Positions 1 through 8,240 of a stretch of DNA of 32,151 bases are shown here, in pieces. The translations under genes were made by a program, and so were the position numbers. The notes below the pieces were generated by a model. That model saw only the letters and a program-made list of their open reading frames with translations. It was not told the origin of the DNA and did no database searches. The DNA comes from Acetofilamentum sp. (GTDB lineage: Bacteria; Bacteroidota; Bacteroidia; Bacteroidales; JAFGUD01). The stretch is taken from contig DYKL01000005.1 of NCBI GenBank assembly GCA_020722645.1, positions 1 to 32,151 of the forward strand, given 5' to 3'. Position 1 is the first letter of the stretch, and each line of letters begins with the position of its first letter.

Positions 1-43
1 TTTTCTTAGCTATCGCCTGTAAAACCTGAAAAGTTGTAAGTAA

Positions 44-819
44 GTTCCGTTATATGCCTTTGCATATTTATTAGTTAATGAAAATGTTGATAATTCAGAA
101 CTTAATATCCCGCAACAACAAACCGTTAACAATGAAACTTTTTTGCAAACATTAGTTAATGAAAATGTTGATAATTCAGAACTTAATATCCCGCAACAAC
201 AAACCGTTAACAATGAAACTTTTTTGCAAACAACCGATTATATCTACTCTGTAACCGGAGGGATAGTTGAAACAAAAGAAAATAATACTTATTCTGACAA
301 TTTTTATGTAGAAACAGAAAAAAATGAATTGATAAAAATATCTATAAATGATACAAAACAGATTGAAACAGGTTCAGAAATTGGTTATCTTGCAAGAATT
401 TTGGCTGCAGAAGCCTTGATTTATGAAAAAAGCGGCAATTATTACAATATTTCATTGTTTACAAGAATTTGTATTGCCGAAACTATTAAAAACAGGAAAA
501 ATTCTGATTTTGGTTTTTACAAAAATTATAAATCATACCGAAGTGTTATTATTTATACCGGTTATGCTACTTATGCTAAAGAGTTTCAAAATACACAAAC
601 TTGGCTTAAAAATGTTGTAGCAAAAAAACGATTTGTCCAAGAAGTGCTGCCTGCTGCTATTTATGTGTATTTAACGAAACAAATTTTACTCACGAAGCAA
701 CCGGATTTATTACACCGGCTAAATTATCTAAAGAAAAATATCAAAAATTTCAAAATAGAATACTAATTAAAATTGATAATATTGACCCTTATTATGAGTT
801 TACTTTTTGGAAATATTAA
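44..819 (+). pseudogene. Frameshifted gene resembling SleB-type cell-wall hydrolase
   Basis: The longest intact frame runs from a TTG at 143 to a stop at 766, but it is open back to 44 without another start codon, so the true N-terminus is missing or lies before the window. Near 670 the reading should change frame. The adjacent frame continues with FNETNFTHEATGFITPAKLS and ends at a TAA at 817-819, as if one T were lost from the short T run at 670-672. The rejoined protein has an AAEA segment, an ETIKNR helix, a YKSYRSVI...GYATYAKEF segment and a THEATGF segment. Their order and spacing recall SleB-like cell wall hydrolases (AAEA, VAEVxxNR, GATxF). The family call is tentative. The damage may be real decay or a sequencing or assembly error. 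The N-terminal part is low complexity (Asn, Glu, Gln) and carries an 81-bp duplication. Confidence 0.45.
70..231. repeat. Exact tandem duplication, 2 x 81 bp, in frame
   Basis: Bases 70-150 are repeated without a difference at 151-231. The unit is 81 bp, exactly 27 codons, so it duplicates an Asn/Glu/Gln-rich peptide (LVNENVDNSELN...) in the damaged gene without changing its frame. Perfect identity suggests a recent event or an assembly artefact. Confidence 0.95.
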
Positions 820-875
820 GCTGAATTATTCAGATAATTACTTACGTGAAATCGCTTCGCTAGTTCAGGAGTTAT

Positions 876-933
876 AAAGCCTGTGCTGTAAGCATCTAAG
901 TTTAAGGCCTGCCCTGTAAGGGTCTATAAAGTT
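876..933 (+). repeat. Two tandem degenerate copies of a dispersed intergenic repeat
   Basis: Copy 1 reads AAAGCCTGTGCTGTAAGCAT, then CTAAGTTT. Copy 2 reads AAGGCCTGCCCTGTAAGGGT, then CTATAAAGTT. Related sequence occurs inverted at 1179-1198 and at 9601-9633, so this is a family spread through intergenic DNA and not chance similarity. No coding function is apparent. Confidence 0.7.
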
Positions 934-979
934 ATAAATTCTTTTATTTTTTTAATTTAGCCTAAATTTGAATTTACAA

Positions 980-1102
980 TAATTCGTTAATTTTTCAATT
1001 AGCGTCATCCTGAGTGATAACGAAGGAAGCAAATTATTGATTTTCAATCAATTACTAATTTGTTACACGTACAAAATCAATTTGCTGAATATTAACGAAT
1101 TA
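980..1102. repeat. Nested inverted-repeat element (palindromic unit)
   Basis: The outer arms TAATTCGTTAAT (980-991) and ATTAACGAATTA (1091-1102) are perfect 12-base complements. An inner pair, AGCAAATT(ATT)GATTTT (1028-1044) and AAAATCAATTTGCT (1073-1086), is complementary apart from three extra bases. A small hairpin ATTGATT-TTC-AATCAAT sits at 1036-1052. The left half includes GCGTCATCCTGAGTGATAAC, a sequence of the kind often scattered through Bacteroidota intergenic DNA. Together this looks like a MITE- or REP-like palindromic unit. Confidence 0.6.
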
Positions 1103-1178
1103 CTTCAAAAAATACCGAACTATTGAATTTAAAAATTATTGAATTAAAATCAACTTAATCTTTTAACTAAAAACTATT

Positions 1179-1198
1179 CAGGGCAGGCTTTCAACTCC
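1179..1198 (-). repeat. Inverted copy of the GCCTGCCCTG repeat
   Basis: The complement reads GGAGTTGAAAGCCTGCCCTG, matching GGAGTTATAAAGCCTGTGCT at 868-887 in the opposite orientation. The two copies therefore bracket the palindrome-rich segment between about 868 and 1198. Confidence 0.6.
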
Positions 1199-1220
1199 AA
1201 ATTATTTATAAATAATTTGG
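1197..1220. repeat. Perfect 24-bp palindrome
   Basis: The arm CCAAATTATTTA is followed directly by its exact complement TAAATAATTTGG. It could be a protein-binding site or a cruciform. There is no T-run that would make it a clear terminator, and it lies about 340 bp before the TetR gene. Confidence 0.8.
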
Positions 1221-1450
1221 TTTAATTTACAAACAATATATTTTTTTTTGAAACTTTCCTGAATTAATATTTTTTAATATTTTATGAGTTCAGTATAAAA
1301 AGGTCGTAAAAAGCAAACTCAAACTTGCAAGTATTTGATTATCAAGTAGTTATGTTTGTTTATTATTTTTTGTAAAACACTATAAATCAATTAGTTATGT
1401 TTTATTTGTTCTTTTTTGATAGCTTTTTAGACCGGACTCTTTTATGAAAT

Positions 1451-1482
1451 CGACAAAACACAATTGTTCTGTCGTTTTTTTT
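1451..1482 (+). terminator. Rho-independent terminator-like hairpin, no gene upstream
   Basis: CGACA-A-AACA pairs with TGTT-C-TGTCG around a CAAT loop, with one A-C mismatch, and is followed directly by eight T. No coding sequence lies in the 630 bp before it, so it may end a small RNA or act as a leader attenuator ahead of the TetR gene at 1562. Confidence 0.55.
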
Positions 1483-1561
1483 AAAAACATAAAAACTTTT
1501 TTTAAAAAATAGTTTCCAAGTTTCAAAGTTTTATATTTTATTTGCACAAAAATTTTTAGAA

Positions 1562-2167
1562 GTGGAAAAAGAAGAAGAAATATTACAAAAAGCTAAAATG
1601 CTTTTTATGACTTATGGTTTACGGAGTATTACTATGGACGATTTAGCAAGGGAACTTTGTGTATCAAAAAAAACATTATATCAATTTTTCAAAGATAAAG
1701 CAGATTTGATTGAAAAAATTGTTAAATCTGAAATTGATATGATGTTGAAAAAAATGCAAAAAATATACGACCAGAGTGAAAATACTATTGACAGAATGAT
1801 TAAAATCAATCTGCACATGATTGAAATGAGGAAAAGTACTCCAAAAAATGTTCAATACGATTTGGAAAAATATTACCCTGAAATTGCAGAAAAATCAAAA
1901 AAAGAAACCGATAAAAAAATGTTTGAAGCTATTAAAGAAAATCACGAAAGAGGTAAAAAAGAAGGGCTTATCAGAGAAGATTTGAATACAGATATTATTG
2001 CTTCATTACAAATAAATCGTAGTAAATATATTAACAAAATGATTGAAGAACTAAATAATTATGATGATGAAAAAATTTTGAACGATATTTTTGAATATCA
2101 TATCAGAGGTATTGCAACTGAAAAAGGAATAAATTATTATCAAAATAAATTCAATAAAAACAAGTAA
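1562..2167 (+). CDS. TetR/AcrR family transcriptional regulator of the efflux operon
   Basis: A 201-residue regulator with the usual TetR layout. Residues 4-22 form the first helix. The helix-turn-helix (about 24-46) contains ITMDDLARELCVSKKTLYQF, and a charged, helical ligand-binding half follows. The GTG start at 1562 is preferred over the first ATG (1598), because starting later would remove helix 1. The gene lies one base before the outer-membrane factor gene, on the same strand, so it is co-transcribed with the efflux genes. That arrangement suggests a repressor that controls its own operon and is released when its DNA-binding form meets a substrate of the pump. The ligand cannot be predicted from the sequence. 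Confidence 0.9.
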   Translation: MEKEEEILQKAKMLFMTYGLRSITMDDLARELCVSKKTLYQFFKDKADLIEKIVKSEIDMMLKKMQKIYDQSENTIDRMIKINLHMIEMRKSTPKNVQYDLEKYYPEIAEKSKKETDKKMFEAIKENHERGKKEGLIREDLNTDIIASLQINRSKYINKMIEELNNYDDEKILNDIFEYHIRGIATEKGINYYQNKFNKNK

Positions 2168-2168
2168 A

Positions 2169-3560
2169 ATGATAAAAAAAACCGCCTTAAATATTATAAT
2201 AATTTTTCTTGGCTTTATTTTAAATGCTCAAGAAATTAAAACAGTAGAATTTGATGTAAATCAAGCAGTTGATTATGCGATGGAAAACAATCTGACAATA
2301 AAAAACAGTCAGTCAGAAATTGCAAAAGCTAAATGGAAAGTGTGGGAAACGACAGCAATAGGCTTACCGCAAGTGAATGCAACGATAGACTATAACCTTT
2401 ATCCTGATATTCCGACACAATATATGCCTGATTTTATTACACCTGCAATTATTGGAGCAAATACTTATTATTTCGGATTAACGCCGGTTGCTCCTCTGCC
2501 CGAAGAAGGTGAAAAATTTGCTGTTCAATTTGGAAATAAACATAATATGAACTACGGTGCTTCTGTCTCTCAACTTATTTTCAGCGGAGAATACATTGTT
2601 GGACTTATGGCAGCTAGAACTTACAAACTTTTATCTGAACAAAATTTTGATAAAGCAAAGATTGAGCTTAAAGCTACTGTTAAACTTGCATATTATATGG
2701 TTTTAATAGCTAATCAAAGCAAAGAAATTCTAATCGAAAATTACAAAAACATTGAAAAATTACACATTGAAACACAAAAACTTGTTGATGTAGGTTTTGC
2801 AAGTCAGTCACAGGCTGACCAGATGAAAATATTGGAACTGACGCTAAAAAATCAAATTTCATCGTTAGAAAGACAAGAAGAATTGTCTGTTTTAATGCTC
2901 AAATTTCATTTAGGTTTAATTCCGCAAGACAGTCTTATTTTAACTACTAAATTAGATGAATTAGTTAAAGAAATAAGTTTGGAAATTGTCGGGACTGAAT
3001 TTGACGTAAACGCAAATATGGATTATCAGCTTATGACAACTCAGGTAGCATTAGCAAAATTGAATCTTAAAAGATCTATGAGTACAACTTTACCTACTTT
3101 GACAGGTTTTTATTCATATTCTGAAAATGCTCAAAATGACTCATTGATTTTTATTGATAATACAAAAGAATGGAACCCGACGTCTGTAGTTGGTTTGAAA
3201 TTAAGCATACCTATATTCTCAAGCGGACAAAGAACAGCTGTAATCCAACAAAGAAAAATTGAATACAATATTGCCGAAAACCAAAAACAAATGGTTGAAC
3301 AACAACTGAATATTAAATTCTATCAAACAAAAAGCAATTATCTGAATGCTCTTGAAACTCTTCTTAATCAAAAAGAAAATTTAGATTTATCTAAAAAAAT
3401 TTACAACGAAACGCTTATTAAATACAAAGAAGGAGCGGCAAGCAGTATGGATTTAACTCAAAATCAAAATCAATATTTACAAAACGAAGCAAGTTACTAT
3501 CAATCTTTGCTTCAACTACTTAACTCTAAAACTGAACTTGAAAAATTATTAAACAAATAA
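2169..3560 (+). CDS. TolC-like outer membrane efflux protein
   Basis: 463 residues. A signal peptide (about 1-20, cut after NAQ) is followed by two outer-membrane-efflux repeats, roughly 27-245 and 275-460, each rich in long amphipathic helices. This is the usual size for the TolC/OprM family, which forms a trimeric channel through the outer membrane and periplasm for tripartite pumps. It follows the regulator by one base and precedes the adaptor gene by ten, so the three genes are clearly one transcription unit. The partners are the lipoprotein adaptor and RND pump encoded next. Confidence 0.92.
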   Translation: MIKKTALNIIIIFLGFILNAQEIKTVEFDVNQAVDYAMENNLTIKNSQSEIAKAKWKVWETTAIGLPQVNATIDYNLYPDIPTQYMPDFITPAIIGANTYYFGLTPVAPLPEEGEKFAVQFGNKHNMNYGASVSQLIFSGEYIVGLMAARTYKLLSEQNFDKAKIELKATVKLAYYMVLIANQSKEILIENYKNIEKLHIETQKLVDVGFASQSQADQMKILELTLKNQISSLERQEELSVLMLKFHLGLIPQDSLILTTKLDELVKEISLEIVGTEFDVNANMDYQLMTTQVALAKLNLKRSMSTTLPTLTGFYSYSENAQNDSLIFIDNTKEWNPTSVVGLKLSIPIFSSGQRTAVIQQRKIEYNIAENQKQMVEQQLNIKFYQTKSNYLNALETLLNQKENLDLSKKIYNETLIKYKEGAASSMDLTQNQNQYLQNEASYYQSLLQLLNSKTELEKLLNK

Positions 3561-3570
3561 ACTCGCAAAT

Positions 3571-4698
3571 ATGAAAAAAGTAATAATAACTATTGTTTTA
3601 TTCGGTTTTATAATCACCGGTTGCAAAACAGACACTGAAAATCCGGATTTTATCAAAAACCAGATTATGGAATATAAAATACAAGTCGAAAATCTTAATG
3701 AAAAAATATTTGAACTTGAAAAAAAATTAGATGATAACGGTCAATCTAAAGAAGCAATAAAAGTAGAAGCAGAGATCGTTGAAAGTACAAATTTTGAACA
3801 ATTTATTGATGTTTCTGCTGTTGTAGATGCTGATTTAAATTCTCTTATCAGCCCTCAAATGAATGGCCAGATAACAAAAATTTACGTAAAAGAAGGACAA
3901 TTCGTTTCAAAAGGTCAAACACTTGCAAAACTAAATGACGAAGTTTTGCTTAAAAATCTCGCTCAACTCGAAACAAGCCTGCTATTAGCTGACACATTGT
4001 ACGAAAAACAGAAAAAATTATGGGAAGACAAAGTTATTTCAGAAGTTGAATATTTACGTTCAAAAAATCAAAAAGAAACAATTGAAAAAAACATAGATGT
4101 TATCAAATCCCAAATCCGTTTATCTACTATTACAGCACCTTTCAGTGGTATTGTAGATAGAATTTTCGGAAAAGAAGGTGAAATAGGCGTCCCCGGTAAA
4201 ACGTTGATTCAACTTGTTAATCTTAATAAGATGATTGCAACTGCCGATGTATCTGAAAAATACCTTCCTTCAATTAAAGTTGGTGATGAAGTTTCAATTA
4301 GTTTCAAAACATATCCTGACTTGAATATTGAGAGCAAAGTATATCAAATTGGAAATGTAATTGACCCTAATAACCGTACTTTCAGAATTAAAGTAATGTT
4401 CGATAATATTGACAGTAAAATTAAACCAAATATGCTGTCGGTCATACGTTTTCAAAATTTTCAGACAAATAACGCAATAGTTGTTCCAACTAATATTTTA
4501 ACGGAAGACATTGATGGTTGGTATCTTTACACAATAGAAAACAAAGACGGAAAAGATTTTGCAGCAAAAAAATATGTTAAAATCGGAAATTCCAACGAAA
4601 ATCAAACAGTCATTGAATCCGGACTAAAAGAGGGTGATAAAGTTATTACAAAAGGCTTTAACCTTCTCAAAAACGGAATGGAAGTTAAAATTCAATAA
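3571..4698 (+). CDS. RND efflux periplasmic adaptor (membrane fusion protein), lipoprotein
   Basis: 375 residues. A lipoprotein signal ends at the lipobox ITGC, with Cys18 as the predicted lipid anchor. A short coiled coil follows (about 30-55). The split lipoyl (barrel-sandwich) domain is seen in SPQMNGQITKIYVKEGQFVS and, after a helical hairpin, in APFSGIVDRIFGKEGEIGVP. Beta-barrel and membrane-proximal domains fill the C-terminal half. The family is HlyD/AcrA-like and joins the inner-membrane RND pump to the TolC channel. The 64-bp gap before the pump gene contains a weak imperfect hairpin (4708-4735) but no promoter or T-run that would end transcription. Confidence 0.92.
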   Translation: MKKVIITIVLFGFIITGCKTDTENPDFIKNQIMEYKIQVENLNEKIFELEKKLDDNGQSKEAIKVEAEIVESTNFEQFIDVSAVVDADLNSLISPQMNGQITKIYVKEGQFVSKGQTLAKLNDEVLLKNLAQLETSLLLADTLYEKQKKLWEDKVISEVEYLRSKNQKETIEKNIDVIKSQIRLSTITAPFSGIVDRIFGKEGEIGVPGKTLIQLVNLNKMIATADVSEKYLPSIKVGDEVSISFKTYPDLNIESKVYQIGNVIDPNNRTFRIKVMFDNIDSKIKPNMLSVIRFQNFQTNNAIVVPTNILTEDIDGWYLYTIENKDGKDFAAKKYVKIGNSNENQTVIESGLKEGDKVITKGFNLLKNGMEVKIQ

Positions 4699-4762
4699 GT
4701 AAAATCAGCTGAAATTTATTTTAAATTAAATCAGCAAAATAAATCAAACAATTCTATAAAAA

Positions 4763-7700
4763 ATGGAAGAAATTAATAAATCACACAGGGATTTTAAACT
4801 TACAAGTTGGGCGATAAATAACAAAAACACTATATATTTGGCTTTGTTTGTGCTCTTGATTTTCGGTATTATTTCTTATTTAAGTTTACCTAAAGAATTA
4901 TTTCCGGAAATTAATTACCCCACTGTTTTTGTAAACACTGTTTATCCGGGTAATTCGCCAAGTGACATCGAAAACTTAATAACAAAACCACTTGAAAAAG
5001 AACTTAAATCATTACCTGACGTTAAAAGAGTACGTTCTACTTCTGCACAGGACGCTTCGATGATTTTTGTTGAATATCGTGCAAATGTTGATATTGATGA
5101 CGTTTTTCAAGATGTCAAAGACGGTGTAGATAAATCAAAAAGCAACCTTCCGGACGATTTACTTGCCGATCCGATGGTTATTGAGCTTAATTTTTCTGAA
5201 TTTCCGGTTGTAACAATAAATTTATCAGGGCAATACAATATTGATGAACTTAAAAGTTTTGCCGATTTGCTTGTTGATGAATTAGAAACTGTCCCTGAAG
5301 TATCATCAGTTGAAATAAGTGGTTTGAGCGACAAAGAAATTCAAGTAAATATTGACGCATACAAACTCACTGAAATGAACTTGAGTTTCAACACTATTGC
5401 AAATGCTATAAAGTTTGAAAATGTAACGATGTCTGCCGGTGAAATTAAAATGGGAGACGTTGAACGTAGTTTAAGAATTGTTGGCGAATATTCTTCTGTT
5501 GAAGAAATTCAAAATATAATTGTAAAAACAGACAATGGAATACCTGTTTATTTAAAAGATGTTGCAGAAGTTAAAGAAACTTATAAAGAGGCAGACAGCT
5601 ACTCAAGATTATGGAGACAACCAGTCATTTCATTGCAAGTTATAAAAAAGAACAACGAAAATGTTATAAATTGTGTTGATAATGTTTTAGAAAAAATTGA
5701 TGAATCAAAAAAAGACGGAAAAATACCCGAAGACTTAGTTATTACAGTTACAAACAATCAATCAAAGAGTATTAAATTTATGCTGAAAAACTTAGAAAAT
5801 AACATTATAATGGGTGTTATTTTGGTTTTATTGATTTTGCTTTTGTTTTTGGGGATTAGAAATGCATTGCTTGTTAGTTTTTCTATTCCGATGTCAATGT
5901 TTCTTTCTTTTGCAATTTTAAGTGCAATGGGAGAAACCATCAATATGATTACTCTGTTTTCTATGATTTTGGCACTTGGTATGTTAGTAGATAATGCTAT
6001 TGTAGTAGTTGAAAATATATACAGATTTACTGACAAAGGTTACAATTTAAAAGAAGCAGCAAGGCTTGCTACATCAGAGGTTGCGGTACCTATAATAGCT
6101 TCAACATTAACAACTTTAGCTGCATTTTTCCCGCTGATTTTCTGGAACGACCTGATAGGTGTATTTATGAAACTTTTACCGCTAACTTTAATTATTGTTC
6201 TGTCTGCTTCATTATTTAATGCTCTTGTTTTTACACCGGTTTTAAGTCGTGTTTTTGTTAAAAATACTTCTGAAATTATAAAACCTTCAAAAAAGAAAAC
6301 TATAATTTGGTCGGCATCATTTCTCGTTGTCGGGGTATTATTCGATATTATATCTTTTAATGTTCTTGGAAACTTACTAATAATTTCAGGCTTGCTTTAT
6401 TTACTATATACTTTTGTTTTATTTGATTTATCAAAATGGACACAAAATAAATTTTTAGTTTGGTTAGAAGAAGTTTATCTGAAATTTATTAAGTATTCTT
6501 TAAGGGGTAAAAAGCCGGGCTTGATTATTGGTGGAGTTACTCTCCTTTTATTTGTTACAATGTTTTTTTATTTTGGCGTAAGAAGACCTCAAGTTACTTT
6601 ATTTCCGAGTAACCAACCTCAATATTTTAATATGAACGTAGAGCTTCCTTCAGGTACTGGATTAAATTTTACAGATTCTGTAATGAATATTATTGAAGAT
6701 GATATGGATTCTTTGCTTATACCATATAAGGATATTGTGGAATCTAAAATTGTTAATGTAGGAAATGGTGTCAGAACAGGAGCTTTTAATGTCGGGACAA
6801 AATTAAACAGAGGTCAAATTTCAGTTTATTTTGTTGATTATGAATATCGTAACGGGATTAATACATCTGATATTTTAATTGAAGTCTCTGAATATTTTAA
6901 AAACAGATATGCCGGATTAAAAATAACTTTTGATAAAAACAGAATGGGTCCTCCGAGCGGAAAAGCAATTAATATCGAATTAAGCGGTGAAGATATGGAT
7001 ATGCTCATTAGTCTTTCTGATTCTGTAATTACAAAAATTAACAATGCCAAAATTCCGGGTATTGAAAACATTGAACTTGACATTGAAACAGGAAAACCTG
7101 AAATGATTATTTCGGTAGATAGAGAAAAAGCCGGTAGGTATGGCGTTAGCACTATGCAGATTGCTTCAATTATCAGATATTCTTTGTATGGATTTGAAGT
7201 TTCAAAATATAAAACAGAAGACGATGAATATCCTATAATGTTGAGATTTTCCGAAAATTACAGACACGATTTACAAACTCTTATGAATCAAAAAATAACT
7301 TTCAAAAACAGCAGAGGTGCTGATGTTGATATTCCAATTTCTTCAGTAGCGTCATACAAATTAAGCAATACAGTAAGCTCAGTCAGAAGAATTAATCGGG
7401 ACAGAACTATTACTATTTCATCAAATGTTCTTGAAGGTTACAATGCAAATGATATTAACATTTTGATTAAATCAGAATTAAAATCATTAAAATTACCTGA
7501 GGGATACAAAATTAACTATACCGGAGAACAAGAGGATATTGAGAGTTCTATGAGATTCATTCAAATTGCTATGTTAGTTGCTATTGCTTTGATTTTAATA
7601 ATTTTAGTAACACAATTTAATTCAATAGTAAAACCTTTAATAATTTTATTCAGTGTAATTCTCAGTACAATAGGCGTCTTTGGTGGTTTAGCTACATTTA

Positions 7701-8164
7701 ATTTGGATTTTGTTATAATAATGACAGGTGTCGGTTTAATTTCTCTCGCAGGAATAGTTGTTAATAATGCTATTGTTTTAATTGATTACATTGATATTTT
7801 GAAAGAAGATAGAAAAAAAGAACTTGGTATTGAAAGTGATAAAGATTTACCAATCAATGAAATAATTGATTGTATTGTAATGGCAGGAAAAACACGTTTA
7901 AGACCTGTATTATTAACAGCCATAACAACTGTACTGGGTTTAGTTTCACTTGCTGTTGGTCTAAATATTGATTTTGGTGGTTTATTTTCTGAACTTAAAC
8001 CTAATATTTATCTTGGCGGTGATAATGTTCAATTCTGGGGACCTATGGCTTGGACTGTAATTTTCGGGCTTAGTTTTGCAACATTTATGACTTTAATTGT
8101 TATTCCAGCTATGTATTTATTAGGAAACAAAATAAAATTAAAATTCAGCAAAGAAGAAAATTAA
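4763..8164 (+). CDS. RND family efflux pump, inner membrane permease
   Basis: 1133 residues with the two-fold RND layout: TM1 (about 24-44), a large periplasmic loop starting ELFPEINYPTVFV, TM2-6, TM7 near 585, a second periplasmic loop, and TM8-12. TM4 holds the proton-relay region as GMLVDNAIVVVEN (Asp410, Asn411). AcrB has two Asp there, so only one acid remains. TM10 reads GIVVNNAIVLID, without the AcrB lysine. These changes are also known from other non-AcrB RND branches, so I infer a functional pump but not its substrate. Between TM6 and TM7 (about residues 505-560) lies an extra hydrophobic hairpin, which helps explain a length greater than the usual ~1050. This is the last gene of the TetR-TolC-adaptor-pump operon, and a terminator follows. 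Confidence 0.93.
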   Translation: MEEINKSHRDFKLTSWAINNKNTIYLALFVLLIFGIISYLSLPKELFPEINYPTVFVNTVYPGNSPSDIENLITKPLEKELKSLPDVKRVRSTSAQDASMIFVEYRANVDIDDVFQDVKDGVDKSKSNLPDDLLADPMVIELNFSEFPVVTINLSGQYNIDELKSFADLLVDELETVPEVSSVEISGLSDKEIQVNIDAYKLTEMNLSFNTIANAIKFENVTMSAGEIKMGDVERSLRIVGEYSSVEEIQNIIVKTDNGIPVYLKDVAEVKETYKEADSYSRLWRQPVISLQVIKKNNENVINCVDNVLEKIDESKKDGKIPEDLVITVTNNQSKSIKFMLKNLENNIIMGVILVLLILLLFLGIRNALLVSFSIPMSMFLSFAILSAMGETINMITLFSMILALGMLVDNAIVVVENIYRFTDKGYNLKEAARLATSEVAVPIIASTLTTLAAFFPLIFWNDLIGVFMKLLPLTLIIVLSASLFNALVFTPVLSRVFVKNTSEIIKPSKKKTIIWSASFLVVGVLFDIISFNVLGNLLIISGLLYLLYTFVLFDLSKWTQNKFLVWLEEVYLKFIKYSLRGKKPGLIIGGVTLLLFVTMFFYFGVRRPQVTLFPSNQPQYFNMNVELPSGTGLNFTDSVMNIIEDDMDSLLIPYKDIVESKIVNVGNGVRTGAFNVGTKLNRGQISVYFVDYEYRNGINTSDILIEVSEYFKNRYAGLKITFDKNRMGPPSGKAINIELSGEDMDMLISLSDSVITKINNAKIPGIENIELDIETGKPEMIISVDREKAGRYGVSTMQIASIIRYSLYGFEVSKYKTEDDEYPIMLRFSENYRHDLQTLMNQKITFKNSRGADVDIPISSVASYKLSNTVSSVRRINRDRTITISSNVLEGYNANDINILIKSELKSLKLPEGYKINYTGEQEDIESSMRFIQIAMLVAIALILIILVTQFNSIVKPLIILFSVILSTIGVFGGLATFNLDFVIIMTGVGLISLAGIVVNNAIVLIDYIDILKEDRKKELGIESDKDLPINEIIDCIVMAGKTRLRPVLLTAITTVLGLVSLAVGLNIDFGGLFSELKPNIYLGGDNVQFWGPMAWTVIFGLSFATFMTLIVIPAMYLLGNKIKLKFSKEEN

Positions 8165-8172
8165 AAATAAAA

Positions 8173-8201
8173 CTCGTCATAATGACGAGATTTTTATTTT
8201 T
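8173..8201 (+). terminator. Terminator of the RND efflux operon
   Basis: CTCGTCA and TGACGAG form a perfect 7-bp stem with a TAA loop, followed by ATTTTTATTTTT. It begins 8 bases after the RND stop codon. Flanking A-rich and T-rich tracts extend the stem and could let it work in both directions. Confidence 0.85.
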
Positions 8202-8202
8202 G
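8195..8202 (+). promoter_or_regulatory. Possible -7 box (TATTTTTG) for the exonuclease-ruvX genes
   Basis: The sequence matches the Bacteroidota TAnnTTTG element and lies 38 bases before the exonuclease ATG, just inside the T-tract of the preceding terminator. No TTTG is found at the -33 position, and T-rich DNA makes a chance match likely. Confidence 0.3.
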
Positions 8203-8240
8203 CATAAAACTTTTAATGTTATTAAATAAAATTTTTTGCA

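Larger units (their letters stand above)
820..1561. other. Gene-free, repeat-rich intergenic region
   Basis: I see no plausible gene on either strand in this stretch, which is dense with stops. It holds two degenerate copies (876-903 and 904-933) and one inverted copy (1179-1198) of a GCCTG(C/T)(C/G)CTG repeat, a nested palindromic segment (980-1102), a perfect 24-bp palindrome (1197-1220) and a terminator-like hairpin with no gene in front of it (1451-1482). The last ~80 bp must hold the promoter of the efflux operon, but no exact TAnnTTTG box is present there; TTTATTTG near 1537-1545 is the closest match. Confidence 0.7.

Noticed and set aside
10..213. Minus-strand open frame over the duplicated segment
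   Set aside because: It is the antisense shadow of the duplicated coding repeat, lacks any recognisable protein feature and ends inside the repeat.
4699..4762. Terminator between the adaptor and RND genes
   Set aside because: The GCTGA...TCAGC hairpin (4708-4735) is imperfect and is followed by an A-rich tract, not a T-run.
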